Source of the DNA: Enhydrobacter sp.
GTDB lineage: Bacteria; Pseudomonadota; Alphaproteobacteria; Reyranellales; Reyranellaceae
Direction: 5' to 3'
Length of the DNA: 64,000 bases
Assembly (NCBI GenBank): GCA_025808875.1
Contig: CP075528.1
Span: 2,230,473 to 2,294,472, forward strand
Below the pieces are notes generated by a model. It did no database searches. It was not told the DNA's origin and saw only the letters and a list, made by a program, of their open reading frames with translations. Position numbers and translations under genes: made by a program. Numbering within the stretch: position 1 is the first letter of the stretch; each line of letters opens with the position of its first letter. Shown one piece after another: positions 50,251-60,157 of this stretch.

Positions 50251-53144
50251 TGCTCGCTCCTCGGCTTCCAGCCCGCCGTGCGCGCCGGCTGTTCGATGAC
50301 TCGGCGATATATAGCACGTGCCTCGGCCGTTTCGTCGGCGATGCGTTGGCGCAAGGCGCCGAGGTCGGCCGCTCCCTCGGTCGCGGCGATCAGCCGGCGC
50401 TGGCCTTCGGGTGCCGCGGCTTCGTCGAAGGCGGCCTCGTCGCCATCGAGGGTGAGGCGCAACAAACTTTGCACGTCCGAGAGCAACAGGCGTGTCGCGC
50501 GCAACCGCTCGGCATCGCCGCGATCGATGAAGCCCGCATCGGCCGCGCGATGCAGCATCTCGGCTGGGTGCGGATCGAGCAGGTCGGGGCGCTCGGCGGC
50601 GCGGCGCAGGGCGAGGTATTGGGCGACGAAGTCGATGTCGAACAGGCCCCCCGGCAGATGCTTGAAGTCCCAGGCGCTCTTGGGCGGAGCGTGGTGGGCG
50701 ATGCGGTCGCGCATGTCAGCGACGTCGCGCACGAGCGCATCGGGGTCGCGATTGCGGCAGAGCGTCGCCTTCACGATGTCGGTCAGACGATCCACCAGCC
50801 CCGGCGGACCGTGGATCACGCGCGCCCGCGTGAGCGCCAGGTGCTCCCACGTCCAGGCGGATCGCGACTGGTAGGTCTCGAAGGCCTCGAGCGAGTTGGC
50901 GAGCGGCCCGGCTCGCCCGGAGGGCCGCAGCCTCATGTCGACTTCGTAAAGAGCACCCTCGTTAGTCAGGGCGGTGAGGGCCGTCACGATCTTTCCGGAC
51001 AGGCGCGTGTAGTACTGGATCGGCGGCAGCGGCTGGCGACCATCCGACGCTTCGAGGTCGGGCGGGATGTCATAGACGAAAATGAGGTCGAGGTCCGAGG
51101 TCGCCGACATCTCGCGGCTGCCGAGCTTGCCCAGCCCGAGGATGGCGAGTCGCTGGCCGCGAAATGCGCCATGCGCCTCGCCGAATTGCTTCTCGATGCG
51201 ACCTGACAGGCTCGCGATCGTCGCCTGGGCGACGTCTGAGTAGGCGGTACCTGCCCGGGCCGGCCGGACAATCTGCTTGAGTTGCTGGACGCCGACCTGG
51301 AAGCGGCGGTCGTTGGTCCAGCGTCGCGCCATGTCGAGGACATCCTGCTCGTCGGTGGCGGCGGACAGCAATCCGGCCAACTCGGCCGCCATTTCGTCGG
51401 CCGACGGCAAGGGCCTGTAGAAGTCGGGCGACAGCACCGAATCGAGCAGCAGTGTCCGGCGCGCCAGATGCGAAGCCAGGCGCGGCGCGCTGCCCATGAT
51501 CGCCGCCACGAGTTCGAGCAGAGGGGGGTTCGACTTGAACAGCGAGAAGAGCTGCACGCCGGCCGGGAGGTTGCCGAGGAACTGGTCGAAGTTCAGCAGC
51601 GCCTGGTCGGGGGCCGCCGTCCCGCCGAGAGACTTCAGCAGCGCCGGCATCAACTCCGTCAGGAGCTCGCGCGCGCGCGCCGAACGGGTCGCGCGGTAGC
51701 GGCCATGGTGCCAGCGCCGCACGATCCCGGAGGCGGCCGATGGCTCTCCGAAGCCGAGCGTGCGCAGGGTTTCGAGAGTGCCGGGATCGTCGTCGGTGCC
51801 GGTGAAGACGAGGTTGCCGCCGGGGCCGGCGAGGCTCGGCGCCTCCTCGAAGAGGTGCGCGTAGTGACCCTCGACGCGACGCAGGGTCTGCAGCAGGTCG
51901 CGTTGGAAGACTTCGGCGTCGTCGTAGCCGAGGAACGTGGCGATGGCCGCCATACCCGCCTCGTCACCCGGCAGGCTGTGCGTCTGCCGGTCGTCGACCA
52001 TTTGCAGGCGATGCTCGACGCGCCGCAGGAAACCATAGGCCTCGATCAACTCGTCGGCCGCAGCGGGGGCGACATGCCCTGCCGCGGCGAGGGCGCGTAG
52101 CGTCTCGCAGGTGCCGCGCAGGCGCAGCGACGGATTGCGGCCACCGAAGATGAGCTGCTGCGTCTGGGCGAAGAACTCGATCTCGCGAATGCCGCCGCGC
52201 CCGAGCTTGACGTTGTGCCCCAACACCTTGACGGTCCCGCCGCCGCGATGCGCGTCTATCTGGCGCTTGATCGAATGGATGTCGTGGATCGCCGCGAAAT
52301 CGAGATGCTTGCGCCAGATGTAGGGTCTCAGCGTGGCGAGGAACTCCTGGCCCGTGGACCGGTCGCCGGCGACGGGATGGGCCTTGATCATCGCAGCGCG
52401 CTCCCAGTTCTGCCCGACGCTTTCGTAATAGAGCTCGGCAGCTTGCACCGACATGGCAAGCGGCGTCGAGCCGGGGTCGGGCCGCAGACGCAGGTCAGTG
52501 CGGAAGATATAGCCGTCGACCGACGTCTCCGACATGAGCTGCACCAGCAGGCGCGCCGCGCGGACCATGTCGCGGCTGATCTGGTCGTTGCTGGCGAGGA
52601 GAGGCGTCTCGCGGTCGTAGAGCAGGATGAGATCGATATCACTGGAGTAGTTCAACTCCGAGGCACCGAGCTTGCCCATCCCGATGACCGACATCGCCGC
52701 GACAAACGGATCGCGCTCGGCCATCGTCGCGAGCAGGACGTCGAGGCAGGTCGCGGCGAACCCGCTCAGCGCCGCGGTGACCCGCTCGAGCGGCCAACAA
52801 CCCGCGATATCGGCGACGGCGACCGTGAGCGCCATCCGCCGCTTGAGGCGGCGCAGCAGTGCGGCGGCTTGTTCCGGCGTGCCGGCACCACGGGCGGCGA
52901 TGGTGTGGGCCTCGAGATCCGCTATGACGGCGTCGGGACCGCGGCGCCACAGATCGGTCATAAACCGGGTGTCATGTAGGACTGTTTCGGTGAGATATGG
53001 GCTGTTGCCGAACACGGCGTCGAGCAACCCTATCTCCGCCGCGTCGTCGGGTGGCGACGCTGCTTCGGTCCAGCGCGCCCATGCGACGGATCGGCGCTGT
53101 TCGTCGTGGGGCCGGGGAAGACGGGCGGTCGAAAGCCAAGACAT
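50247..53144 (-). CDS. glnE: Bifunctional glutamine synthetase adenylyltransferase/adenylyl-removing enzyme
   Basis: A 965-residue GlnE of usual length with two nucleotidyltransferase domains. The N-terminal one (adenylyl-removing) has GMGKLGASELNYSSDIDLI; the C-terminal one (adenylylating) has GLGKLGSREMSATSDLDLI. Both keep the D-x-D metal pair, and a helical GlnD/PII-linked region separates them. It switches glutamine synthetase off or on in response to nitrogen status through PII. It is followed by bcp with a 4-base overlap and is divergent from the AsmA-like gene. Confidence 0.96.
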   Translation of the reverse strand: MSWLSTARLPRPHDEQRRSVAWARWTEAASPPDDAAEIGLLDAVFGNSPYLTETVLHDTRFMTDLWRRGPDAVIADLEAHTIAARGAGTPEQAAALLRRLKRRMALTVAVADIAGCWPLERVTAALSGFAATCLDVLLATMAERDPFVAAMSVIGMGKLGASELNYSSDIDLILLYDRETPLLASNDQISRDMVRAARLLVQLMSETSVDGYIFRTDLRLRPDPGSTPLAMSVQAAELYYESVGQNWERAAMIKAHPVAGDRSTGQEFLATLRPYIWRKHLDFAAIHDIHSIKRQIDAHRGGGTVKVLGHNVKLGRGGIREIEFFAQTQQLIFGGRNPSLRLRGTCETLRALAAAGHVAPAAADELIEAYGFLRRVEHRLQMVDDRQTHSLPGDEAGMAAIATFLGYDDAEVFQRDLLQTLRRVEGHYAHLFEEAPSLAGPGGNLVFTGTDDDPGTLETLRTLGFGEPSAASGIVRRWHHGRYRATRSARARELLTELMPALLKSLGGTAAPDQALLNFDQFLGNLPAGVQLFSLFKSNPPLLELVAAIMGSAPRLASHLARRTLLLDSVLSPDFYRPLPSADEMAAELAGLLSAATDEQDVLDMARRWTNDRRFQVGVQQLKQIVRPARAGTAYSDVAQATIASLSGRIEKQFGEAHGAFRGQRLAILGLGKLGSREMSATSDLDLIFVYDIPPDLEASDGRQPLPPIQYYTRLSGKIVTALTALTNEGALYEVDMRLRPSGRAGPLANSLEAFETYQSRSAWTWEHLALTRARVIHGPPGLVDRLTDIVKATLCRNRDPDALVRDVADMRDRIAHHAPPKSAWDFKHLPGGLFDIDFVAQYLALRRAAERPDLLDPHPAEMLHRAADAGFIDRGDAERLRATRLLLSDVQSLLRLTLDGDEAAFDEAAAPEGQRRLIAATEGAADLGALRQRIADETAEARAIYRRVIEQPARTAGWKPRSEQ

Positions 53145-53235
53145 GCGGTATGACGACAGCTAGATTGTCCAATCGAGATCGGCACGCTTGCCCGGCAGCG
53201 GCGTCATCGTCAAGAACGCGGAAGAATCGAGCTTG

Positions 53236-56200
53236 GTGAAGAGAACCTATCGTGTCGTCGAGCGCATCATCGTCGTGGCGCTCGTCGTCATCGCGGTGCC
53301 CGTCGTCGTGGTGGCAATGCGCCTGATGGCGGGGCCGGTCGACCTCGATTTCCTGCGCGGCCACTTCCCCAACCAGTTCGATTCACCGGGCGGCAAAATG
53401 AGGGTCGAAGCCGAGCGCATTTACGCCGAGTGGGGCGCGTTGCGCGAGCCGATGAGGCTGGTGTTCGTCGGCGTGCAGGTGCTGGACGCCGACAGGCAGC
53501 AGGTCGCCACGGCTCCCAGCATCGCCTTGAGCTTCGAGCCACGCAGCGTCGTGCGCGGTCGCTTCCTGCCGACCGCCATCGTCGTCGACCGGCCGACGCT
53601 CAGTCTCGACATTGCCCGCGAGGGCGGCATGTTGCGGCGCATCCTGGCGAGCGACGGAGGGGGAGGCCAGGACCGCGCCGTCGATCTTCTGGTCGAGCGG
53701 CTCATGGCGGAGCCCAATTACGCTTCAATTCTCGGGCAACTCGATGCCGTGCGCGTCGAGCGCGCCCGGGTGACGGTTCGCGATGTTCCGAGCGGGATCG
53801 CCTGGCTGGCGCAAGACGCGCGTGCCAACCTGACGCGCGGCGCCGGCGGGGTGAACATCGCCGCCGATGCGACATTCAGTAACGGCGGAGATCCGGTGGA
53901 GGTCTCCCTCTCCGGCACCTACGCGCGCGACCGCAGTCGTATCTCCGCGGAAGCCAAGGTCGACGGCATCAAGCCGTCGATGATGGCCGACCTGTCGCCC
54001 GACGTCGCCCTGTTGCGCGGTGTCGACATTGCCCTGTCGGGCCGCCTGTCCATCGAAGCCGACGGGGCCGGCACCATACGCGCGGTGACAATAGATGTGA
54101 CCGGGGGCAACGGCACGCTCAGCCTGCCGGGTGTTCTGCCGCGTGCGCACAAGGTCCACTCGGTCAACGCGCATGCGTCGATCGACGCAGGCGCGCACCG
54201 CTCGAGGATCGACCATATCGACATCGACCTCGGCATCGCCAAGCTGTCGATCACCGGCAATGGGGCGAAGACCGAAAAGGGCCAGGAATTCGCCGGCCGC
54301 GCCGAGCTTCGAAACATTTCGATCGACCGGCTGGACGACTACTGGCCCCTGCAGTTCGCCGAGGGCGGACGGAGATGGGCGCTCGCCAATCTGAGCGGTG
54401 GCTCTCTGGATATTGCCGCCGAGTTCGGCCTCAGCGCTCCGGGCAACGACATCGCCCAGCTTGCCGTGACCAAGGCGGTCGGCTTCCTCGACTATCGCGG
54501 CATGCAGGTGCGCTACATGCCGCACATGCCCGAGCTGGAGGACGTTTGGGGGACCGCCCGCTTCGAAGGCGGGACATTGCGCTTCATCGTTTCCGGCGGC
54601 ACCGCGGTCGGGCTGCGCCTCGATGGGGCGACGATCGACCTGACGGGGCTCGACGGTCCACTTCCGCACATGGCTGCGCTGCGCCTGGCGATCTCGGGCG
54701 ATTCGGCCACCGTCATGGCATTGCTGGCGCGCCGCCAGCTCGGGCTGCCGAAGGACGCGACCCTCGACCCCAAGCGGCTGGCGGGCAGCACGGCGATCGA
54801 CCTGCAGCTCTCGTTCCCTTTGATCGAGGCGCTCACGGTGGCCGAGATCGCCATCACGGCGGATGCCGATATGACTAATTTCTCACTCCGGGACGCCATC
54901 GGCGATGTCGACCTCAGTGATACGACCGGCCACGTACGCTATGCCGGGGCCGAACTCGTCGTCACCGGTCGGGGCAAGCTCGACGGCAATCCCGCCGAAA
55001 TCTCGTGGCGCAACCTCTTTGGGGAGAAGGTCCCGTATCGCCATCGCTACGAAGTCAAGGGCACTTTCCCGGCGTCGATGCTGGTCAAGGCGGGCCTTCC
55101 GTCGCCCGAGCCCTATGTGGCGGGGCCGGTTTCAACCAACGTCGTCTATCAGGTACAGCCCAACGGCACGGGCGAGGTGATCGGCCGATTCGATCTCAAG
55201 GCGGCGCAGGTCTCCGTGTCCGAGCTCGCCTGGGGCAAGGAGCCCGGCGTCGATGGGCAACTCGCGGCGACGATCAAGCTCGTGCCGGGCGGCAAGGTGA
55301 CGTCGCTCGAGTTCGATGGACGGGGTGGCGGTCTGGCGGCGAAGGGACAGGCGCGCTTCGCCGACGGCGGCGCCATCCAGCAGCTCAGCCTCTCGCAGTT
55401 CGCGCTCGGAAGGTCCGATATCGCTTTCGATTGGAAGCGCGCGGCGGGCGCTGTAGACGTTGCGCTGAGCGGGCGCAGCCTCGAGCTGTCGAGAGTGCGT
55501 CAGGCGCTCAAGGCGCGCGACGATGTCGCCAGGGCCGAGCCGGGTGGTGCGGCGTCGGCCGGGCAGGCGAGCACGCGCCTGTCGATCCAGATCGGCCAGC
55601 TGTTGCTGCAGCGCGGTGCGCTCGGGTCGGTCTCGGGCAAGCTGAACATGACCGGCGATCGCGTTGCCGCGGCCGATCTGGCCCTGAGCGCCGGCAAGGG
55701 CTCGGCGTTTCGCGTTACGCCCGCGGGCGGACAGCGGCGTGCTCTTGCCATCTACGTTCCGGACTTCGGCCAGTTTCTCCAGGAAGCGGGATGGCTCGAC
55801 GGGCTGGTCGGACCGTTCCTGAACATCCAGGGTCAGTTCGACGATGCGCAGGCCGATTCCCCGCTCACCGGCACGCTGACGTTGGGGCCCTACCGGCTTG
55901 AGCGGGTTGCCACGCCGCGTTCGGGGGTCGGTACCGTGAATTCCATGATCGACGGGCTGAGCCGCGCGGGCAATGCCCTGCAGCAATTCACGGGCCTGGA
56001 GGCGAAGCTGTCGAAAGTCGGCGATCGGATCGAGATCCGAGACGGTCGCACGAGCGGTCAATCGATCGGATTGACCGCCACCGGCACGATCGATCTGGCG
56101 TCCGAGACGGCGCAGCTGCGCGGCGTGGTCGTGCCGGGCTTCGCCCTCAACAATCTGTTGTCCAACGTGCCACTGCTCGGTCCGCTGCTGACCGGCGGCA

Positions 56201-56385
56201 AGGACGGAGGCGTCTTCGCCATCTCCTATCGTCTCGAGGGGCCGCTCGACGACCTCAAGACCAATATCAACATGATGTCGGCGGTGACGCCCGGCGCCTT
56301 GCGCGAGCTCTTCAACAGTTCCGGACCGCCGCCCGATGCCGACGCCAGGCCGGAGCAGATACTGCCGGCGCCCGTGGCACCCTAG
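53236..56385 (+). CDS. AsmA/YhdP-like envelope protein (DUF3971 type)
   Basis: A 1049-residue protein with one N-terminal membrane anchor ([18 protein letters not shown]) and a very long periplasmic part of repeated beta-strand segments, ending in an AsmA-like C-terminal domain (about residues 800-1010). The size, single anchor and strand repetition fit the AsmA/YhdP group of bridge-like proteins thought to move phospholipids between inner and outer membranes. GTG 53236 (GGAAGA upstream) is preferred to TTG 53188. Its end overlaps tyrS by 4 bases. Confidence 0.82.
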   Translation: MKRTYRVVERIIVVALVVIAVPVVVVAMRLMAGPVDLDFLRGHFPNQFDSPGGKMRVEAERIYAEWGALREPMRLVFVGVQVLDADRQQVATAPSIALSFEPRSVVRGRFLPTAIVVDRPTLSLDIAREGGMLRRILASDGGGGQDRAVDLLVERLMAEPNYASILGQLDAVRVERARVTVRDVPSGIAWLAQDARANLTRGAGGVNIAADATFSNGGDPVEVSLSGTYARDRSRISAEAKVDGIKPSMMADLSPDVALLRGVDIALSGRLSIEADGAGTIRAVTIDVTGGNGTLSLPGVLPRAHKVHSVNAHASIDAGAHRSRIDHIDIDLGIAKLSITGNGAKTEKGQEFAGRAELRNISIDRLDDYWPLQFAEGGRRWALANLSGGSLDIAAEFGLSAPGNDIAQLAVTKAVGFLDYRGMQVRYMPHMPELEDVWGTARFEGGTLRFIVSGGTAVGLRLDGATIDLTGLDGPLPHMAALRLAISGDSATVMALLARRQLGLPKDATLDPKRLAGSTAIDLQLSFPLIEALTVAEIAITADADMTNFSLRDAIGDVDLSDTTGHVRYAGAELVVTGRGKLDGNPAEISWRNLFGEKVPYRHRYEVKGTFPASMLVKAGLPSPEPYVAGPVSTNVVYQVQPNGTGEVIGRFDLKAAQVSVSELAWGKEPGVDGQLAATIKLVPGGKVTSLEFDGRGGGLAAKGQARFADGGAIQQLSLSQFALGRSDIAFDWKRAAGAVDVALSGRSLELSRVRQALKARDDVARAEPGGAASAGQASTRLSIQIGQLLLQRGALGSVSGKLNMTGDRVAAADLALSAGKGSAFRVTPAGGQRRALAIYVPDFGQFLQEAGWLDGLVGPFLNIQGQFDDAQADSPLTGTLTLGPYRLERVATPRSGVGTVNSMIDGLSRAGNALQQFTGLEAKLSKVGDRIEIRDGRTSGQSIGLTATGTIDLASETAQLRGVVVPGFALNNLLSNVPLLGPLLTGGKDGGVFAISYRLEGPLDDLKTNINMMSAVTPGALRELFNSSGPPPDADARPEQILPAPVAP

Positions 56386-57635
56386 ACGGCGCGCACCAGC
56401 ATGTGGCGCTTGCGGCCGGCGGAGAGCTTGAGCGTGCCGGCGGCGTCGAGATGCCGCTCGCCGACAAGCATGGCGTCGCTCGCGATCGGCTGGTCGTTCA
56501 GCCGCCCGCCGCCGCCGCGGATCAGCTTGCGCGCCTCGTTGCGGCTGGGCGCGAGCCCTGCCGTGTGGAACAGCTCGAAGGCCGCCACTCCCTCCGCGAA
56601 CTGCGCCCGCGGCACATCGACGGTCGGCAGGCTCTCGGCGCGGCGACCGTCCTCGAAGGTCTGCCGCGCGGTGTCGGCCGCGCGATTCGCCGCCTCTGCG
56701 CCGTGCGCCAGCCGGGTCACCTCGGTGGCGAGGAGCTTCTTCGCCTCGTTGATCTCAGCCCCCTGCAGCTTCTCCAGCCGCGCGATCTCGTCCAGCGGCA
56801 GCTCGGTGAAGGTGCGCATGAAGCGGCCGACGTCGCCGTCCTCGGTGTTGCGCCAGTATTGCCAGAATTCGTAGGGGCTGAGGCGGTCGGGATTGAGCCA
56901 CACCGCACCCGCCGCCGTCTTGCCCATCTTGGCGCCCGACGAGGTCGCGAGCAAGGGCGAGGTCAGCGCGAACAGCTCCGCGCTTTCGACTCGGCGGCCG
57001 AGATCGGCGCCCATGACGATGTTGCCCCACTGATCCGAGCCTCCCATCTGCAGGATGCATCTGTGGCGCCGGTACAGTTCCACGAAGTCGTAAGACTGCA
57101 GGATCATGTAGTTGAACTCGAGGAAGGTGAGCGGCTGGTCGCGCTCGAGCCTCAGCTTCACCGAGTCCATGGTCAGCATGCGGTTGACCGAGAAGTGCCG
57201 ACCGACGTCGCGCAGCAGCGGGATGTAAAGCAGGCCGTCGAGCCACTCGGCGTTGTTGGCCATGACGGCGTCGGTCTCGCCGCTGCCGAAGGCGAGATAG
57301 TTGGAAAAGCTCTTCCTGATGGCCGCCATGTTGGCGTCGATCTGTTCGGGCGTCAGCAGTTGGCGCGTCTCGTCGCGCCCCGAGGGATCGCCGACCTTGG
57401 TCGTGCCACCGCCCATCAGCGCGATCGGCTTGTGGCCGGTCTTCTGCCACCAGCGCAGCAGCATGACCTGGGTGAGATGACCGACATGCAGCGAATCGGC
57501 GGTGCAGTCGAAGCCGATATAGGCCGTGCGGGTTCCGGTCGCGAGCAGCTCGTCGAGACGTGCGGCATCGGAGCACTGATGCACCATGCCACGCTCGTGC
57601 ACGATCCGCATGAAATCCGACTTGAACCCCGACAT
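56382..57635 (-). CDS. tyrS: Tyrosyl-tRNA synthetase
   Basis: A 417-residue class I synthetase of TyrRS type. The HIGH motif is HVGH at 50-53, the KMSKS loop is KMGKT at 236-240, tyrosine-binding residues are in YMILQSYDF and [10 protein letters not shown], and an S4 RNA-binding domain ([14 protein letters not shown]) ends the chain. ATG 57635 is chosen on the normal family N-terminus [14 protein letters not shown]; the longer frame from 57728 adds unlike residues. It is divergent from the HIT gene, 79 bases away. Confidence 0.97.
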   Translation of the reverse strand: MSGFKSDFMRIVHERGMVHQCSDAARLDELLATGTRTAYIGFDCTADSLHVGHLTQVMLLRWWQKTGHKPIALMGGGTTKVGDPSGRDETRQLLTPEQIDANMAAIRKSFSNYLAFGSGETDAVMANNAEWLDGLLYIPLLRDVGRHFSVNRMLTMDSVKLRLERDQPLTFLEFNYMILQSYDFVELYRRHRCILQMGGSDQWGNIVMGADLGRRVESAELFALTSPLLATSSGAKMGKTAAGAVWLNPDRLSPYEFWQYWRNTEDGDVGRFMRTFTELPLDEIARLEKLQGAEINEAKKLLATEVTRLAHGAEAANRAADTARQTFEDGRRAESLPTVDVPRAQFAEGVAAFELFHTAGLAPSRNEARKLIRGGGGRLNDQPIASDAMLVGERHLDAAGTLKLSAGRKRHMLVRAV

Positions 57636-57714
57636 CTCTCCGCTCGGCCGAATTGTCCGTGAAGGGACGCGGGTGTAACACAGCACCGTCCGCCCCTCAA
57701 CGGAGCCGCAAGGG

Positions 57715-58149
57715 TTGCCTAACCTCATAGAAGAACGAGTGGATTTGGTCCGGCGTGGACGGAATCCCTACGTGATCTGCCGGATGAAGGCGGGCTGGCT
57801 GGTGGTCGGCGATGTACAGCCGTTGCCGGGCTATTGCCTGCTATTGGCCGATCCTGTGGTCGAAAGCATCAACTCACTCGATGAGGCCGGGCGCATTCAA
57901 TACTCGCTCGACACTTTCCGCGTCGGCGACGCGCTGCTCGCTCTCACTGACGCCTGGCGCATCAGCTACGAGACGCTGGGCAACAGCGAGTCTGCGCTGC
58001 ACACCCACATCATCCCGCGCTATCGGTCCGAGCTGGGCGACAAGGGCGGTCGGCCGGCTTGGATCGGCTACGACTGGACGACGTCGCGCAAGTTCGATCC
58101 GGTCCAGGACAGGCCATTGGTCGAGCGCATGCGCCGGTATCTCGCCTGA
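57715..58149 (+). CDS. HIT family protein with an altered HIT motif
   Basis: A 144-residue nucleotide-binding hydrolase-type protein. The HIT motif H-x-H-x-H-x-x appears as A-L-H-T-H-I-I, followed by PRY: the first His is replaced by Ala while the middle (catalytic) and last His remain. HIT proteins cleave nucleotide-phosphate bonds. The start is a TTG at 57715 with GGAG 9 bases upstream. Its stop shares one base with the anmK ATG (TGATG), so they are translated together. Confidence 0.8.
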   Translation: MPNLIEERVDLVRRGRNPYVICRMKAGWLVVGDVQPLPGYCLLLADPVVESINSLDEAGRIQYSLDTFRVGDALLALTDAWRISYETLGNSESALHTHIIPRYRSELGDKGGRPAWIGYDWTTSRKFDPVQDRPLVERMRRYLA

Positions 58150-59216
58150 TGCGCGCGCTCGGCCTGATGAGCGGGACCTCGGTCGATGGGGTCGACGTGG
58201 CGCTGATCGAGACCGACGGCGAGCGGATTGCCCGCTTCGGTCCGTCGCTTACGGTGCCCTACGACGACGCGCTGCGTCGCCAGATCCGGGCCGTGTTTGG
58301 TGCCGAGCGGCAGAATGCCGAGACAGACGCAGCCGAGTGGGCAGTTACCGACGCGCATGTTGCCGCCGTCCGGCGCTGGGTCGCTGAAACCGGTGCTGCT
58401 CTATCTAGCGTCGACGTGGTTGGCTTCCATGGCCAGACCATTACCCATCGTCCAGACAGGCGCTTCACTTGGCAGATCGGTAGTGGCGACGCGCTTGCCC
58501 ACGCACTTGGTGTGCGCGTTGTCAGCGATTTGCGCGGCATTGACGTCGACGCGGGCGGGCAGGGCGCGCCGCTGGTGCCGATCTACCATGCGGCGCTCGT
58601 GCGTGAGATGAAGCTACCGGTGGCTGTGGTGAATATCGGCGGTGTCGCCAATGTCACCTGGGTAGGCGCCGACGCTTCGCTGCTGGCGTTCGACACGGGG
58701 CCTGGTAACGGGCCGATCGACGATTGGTGCATGAAGCGCGCCGGCCAGCGCTTCGATCACGAGGGCGCACTGGCCGCATCGGGCAAGGTCGACCGCACGC
58801 GGCTGGAGCGGTTCAGCGAGCACCGCTACTTCCCGCGCGAGCCGCCTAAGTCGCTCGACCGCGGCGACTTCAGCGACGGCTGGGCGGAAGGATTGAGCGC
58901 GGCCGATGGCGCAGCGACGCTGACGCGCGGCACGGCGCGCGCCATCGCGCTGGCGGCGAAGCATTTTCCCGAGCCGGCGAGGCGATGGATCATCTGCGGC
59001 GGCGGGGCGCGCAATCCGACCTTGCTGCGGGCCATTGCCGAAGAGACGGGCAGTGATATTGTGGCGGCATCCCAGCTCGGTTGGGATGGCGACGCGCTGG
59101 AAGCGCAAGCCTTCGCCTTCTTGGCCGTGCGGTCACTGCGCGGTCTGCCGATCACCTTTCCGACGACGACCGGGGCGCCGCGGCCGCTGACGGGTGGCCG
59201 GCTGCATTCGCCGTAA
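58149..59216 (+). CDS. anmK: Anhydro-N-acetylmuramic acid kinase
   Basis: A 355-residue sugar kinase. [16 protein letters not shown] at the start is the AnmK phosphate-binding signature, with [10 protein letters not shown], the [15 protein letters not shown]/substrate segment and [12 protein letters not shown] near the C-terminus. It opens and phosphorylates anhydro-MurNAc to MurNAc-6-phosphate in cell-wall recycling. ATG 58149 overlaps the HIT stop by one base. No murQ or nagZ gene is adjacent. Confidence 0.96.
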   Translation: MRALGLMSGTSVDGVDVALIETDGERIARFGPSLTVPYDDALRRQIRAVFGAERQNAETDAAEWAVTDAHVAAVRRWVAETGAALSSVDVVGFHGQTITHRPDRRFTWQIGSGDALAHALGVRVVSDLRGIDVDAGGQGAPLVPIYHAALVREMKLPVAVVNIGGVANVTWVGADASLLAFDTGPGNGPIDDWCMKRAGQRFDHEGALAASGKVDRTRLERFSEHRYFPREPPKSLDRGDFSDGWAEGLSAADGAATLTRGTARAIALAAKHFPEPARRWIICGGGARNPTLLRAIAEETGSDIVAASQLGWDGDALEAQAFAFLAVRSLRGLPITFPTTTGAPRPLTGGRLHSP

Positions 59217-59287
59217 GTCGACTTTCGCCGGTAACCTCGGGCGCGCATGGTTCTTGCCCGGTCCTTCACAGCCTGAGGAGTACGCGC

Positions 59288-60118
59288 ATGCCGACGATCA
59301 AAACCAGTGACGGTGTCGAGATCTTCTACAAGGACTGGGGACCCCAGGATGCCCAGCCGATCATGTTCCATCACGGTTGGCCGCTAAGCGCCGATGACTG
59401 GGATGCGCAGATGATGTTCTTTCTCGAGAAGGGATTTCGCGTGATCGCGCATGATCGCCGCGGGCATGGCCGATCGACCCAGACCGACACCGGCAACGAG
59501 ATGGACACCTACGCCGCCGATGTGGCCGCGGTCACGGACGCGCTCGATCTCGAAGGGGCGGTGCATGTCGGTCATTCGACCGGCGGCGGCGAGGTCGCGC
59601 ACTACGCGGCGCGCGCCAGGCTGGGTCGGGTGGGCAAGGCGGTGCTGATCGGCGCCGTGCCACCGATCATGCTCAAGACAGAGAAGAATCCGGGCGGACT
59701 GCCGATCGAGGTATTCGACGGCTTTCGCGCTGCGCTGGTGGCCAACCGCGCGCAGTTCTTTCGCGACGTGCCGACCGGCCCGTTCTATGGCTTCAACCGA
59801 CCGGGTGCGATGGTCAGTCAGGGCCTGATCGACAACTGGTGGCGTCAGGGCATGATGGGCGGCGCCAAGGCCCATTACGACTGCATAAAGGCCTTCTCGG
59901 AGACCGATTTCACCGAAGACCTGAAGAAGATCGAGGTGCCGACGCTGGTCATGCACGGCGACGACGACCAGATCGTGCCCTACGCCGACTCCGCGCCACT
60001 CACGGCCAAGCTGCTGAAGAAGGGCATCTTGAAGACCTACCCGGGCCTGCCACACGGCCTGTGCGCCACACATCCCGACATCGTCAACTTCGACCTGCTG
60101 GCTTTCATCCGGGCTTAG
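59288..60118 (+). CDS. Alpha/beta hydrolase, cofactor-free chloroperoxidase type
   Basis: A 276-residue alpha/beta hydrolase. The Ser nucleophile elbow is GHSTGGGE, the acid is in [10 protein letters not shown], the His is in [12 protein letters not shown], and the oxyanion segment is [12 protein letters not shown]. This set is typical of the non-heme, cofactor-free chloroperoxidase/bromoperoxidase group, whose usual activity is esterase or perhydrolase. ATG 59288 has TGAGGAG upstream; the longer frame begins inside anmK. A hairpin begins 10 bases after the stop. Confidence 0.93.
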   Translation: MPTIKTSDGVEIFYKDWGPQDAQPIMFHHGWPLSADDWDAQMMFFLEKGFRVIAHDRRGHGRSTQTDTGNEMDTYAADVAAVTDALDLEGAVHVGHSTGGGEVAHYAARARLGRVGKAVLIGAVPPIMLKTEKNPGGLPIEVFDGFRAALVANRAQFFRDVPTGPFYGFNRPGAMVSQGLIDNWWRQGMMGGAKAHYDCIKAFSETDFTEDLKKIEVPTLVMHGDDDQIVPYADSAPLTAKLLKKGILKTYPGLPHGLCATHPDIVNFDLLAFIRA

Positions 60119-60128
60119 CGAGCGCTAC

Positions 60129-60153
60129 GGTCCCTCCGAAAAATGGAGGGACC
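60129..60153 (+). promoter_or_regulatory. Perfect 9-bp hairpin that buries the dehydratase Shine-Dalgarno
   Basis: GGTCCCTCC (60129-60137) pairs perfectly with GGAGGGACC (60145-60153) around a GAAAAAT loop. The right arm is the GGAGGG ribosome-binding site, 7 bases from ATG 60158. No U-run follows, so it is not a standard terminator. It could repress translation unless opened, or mark the end of the upstream transcript. Confidence 0.65.
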
Positions 60154-60157
60154 CGGG

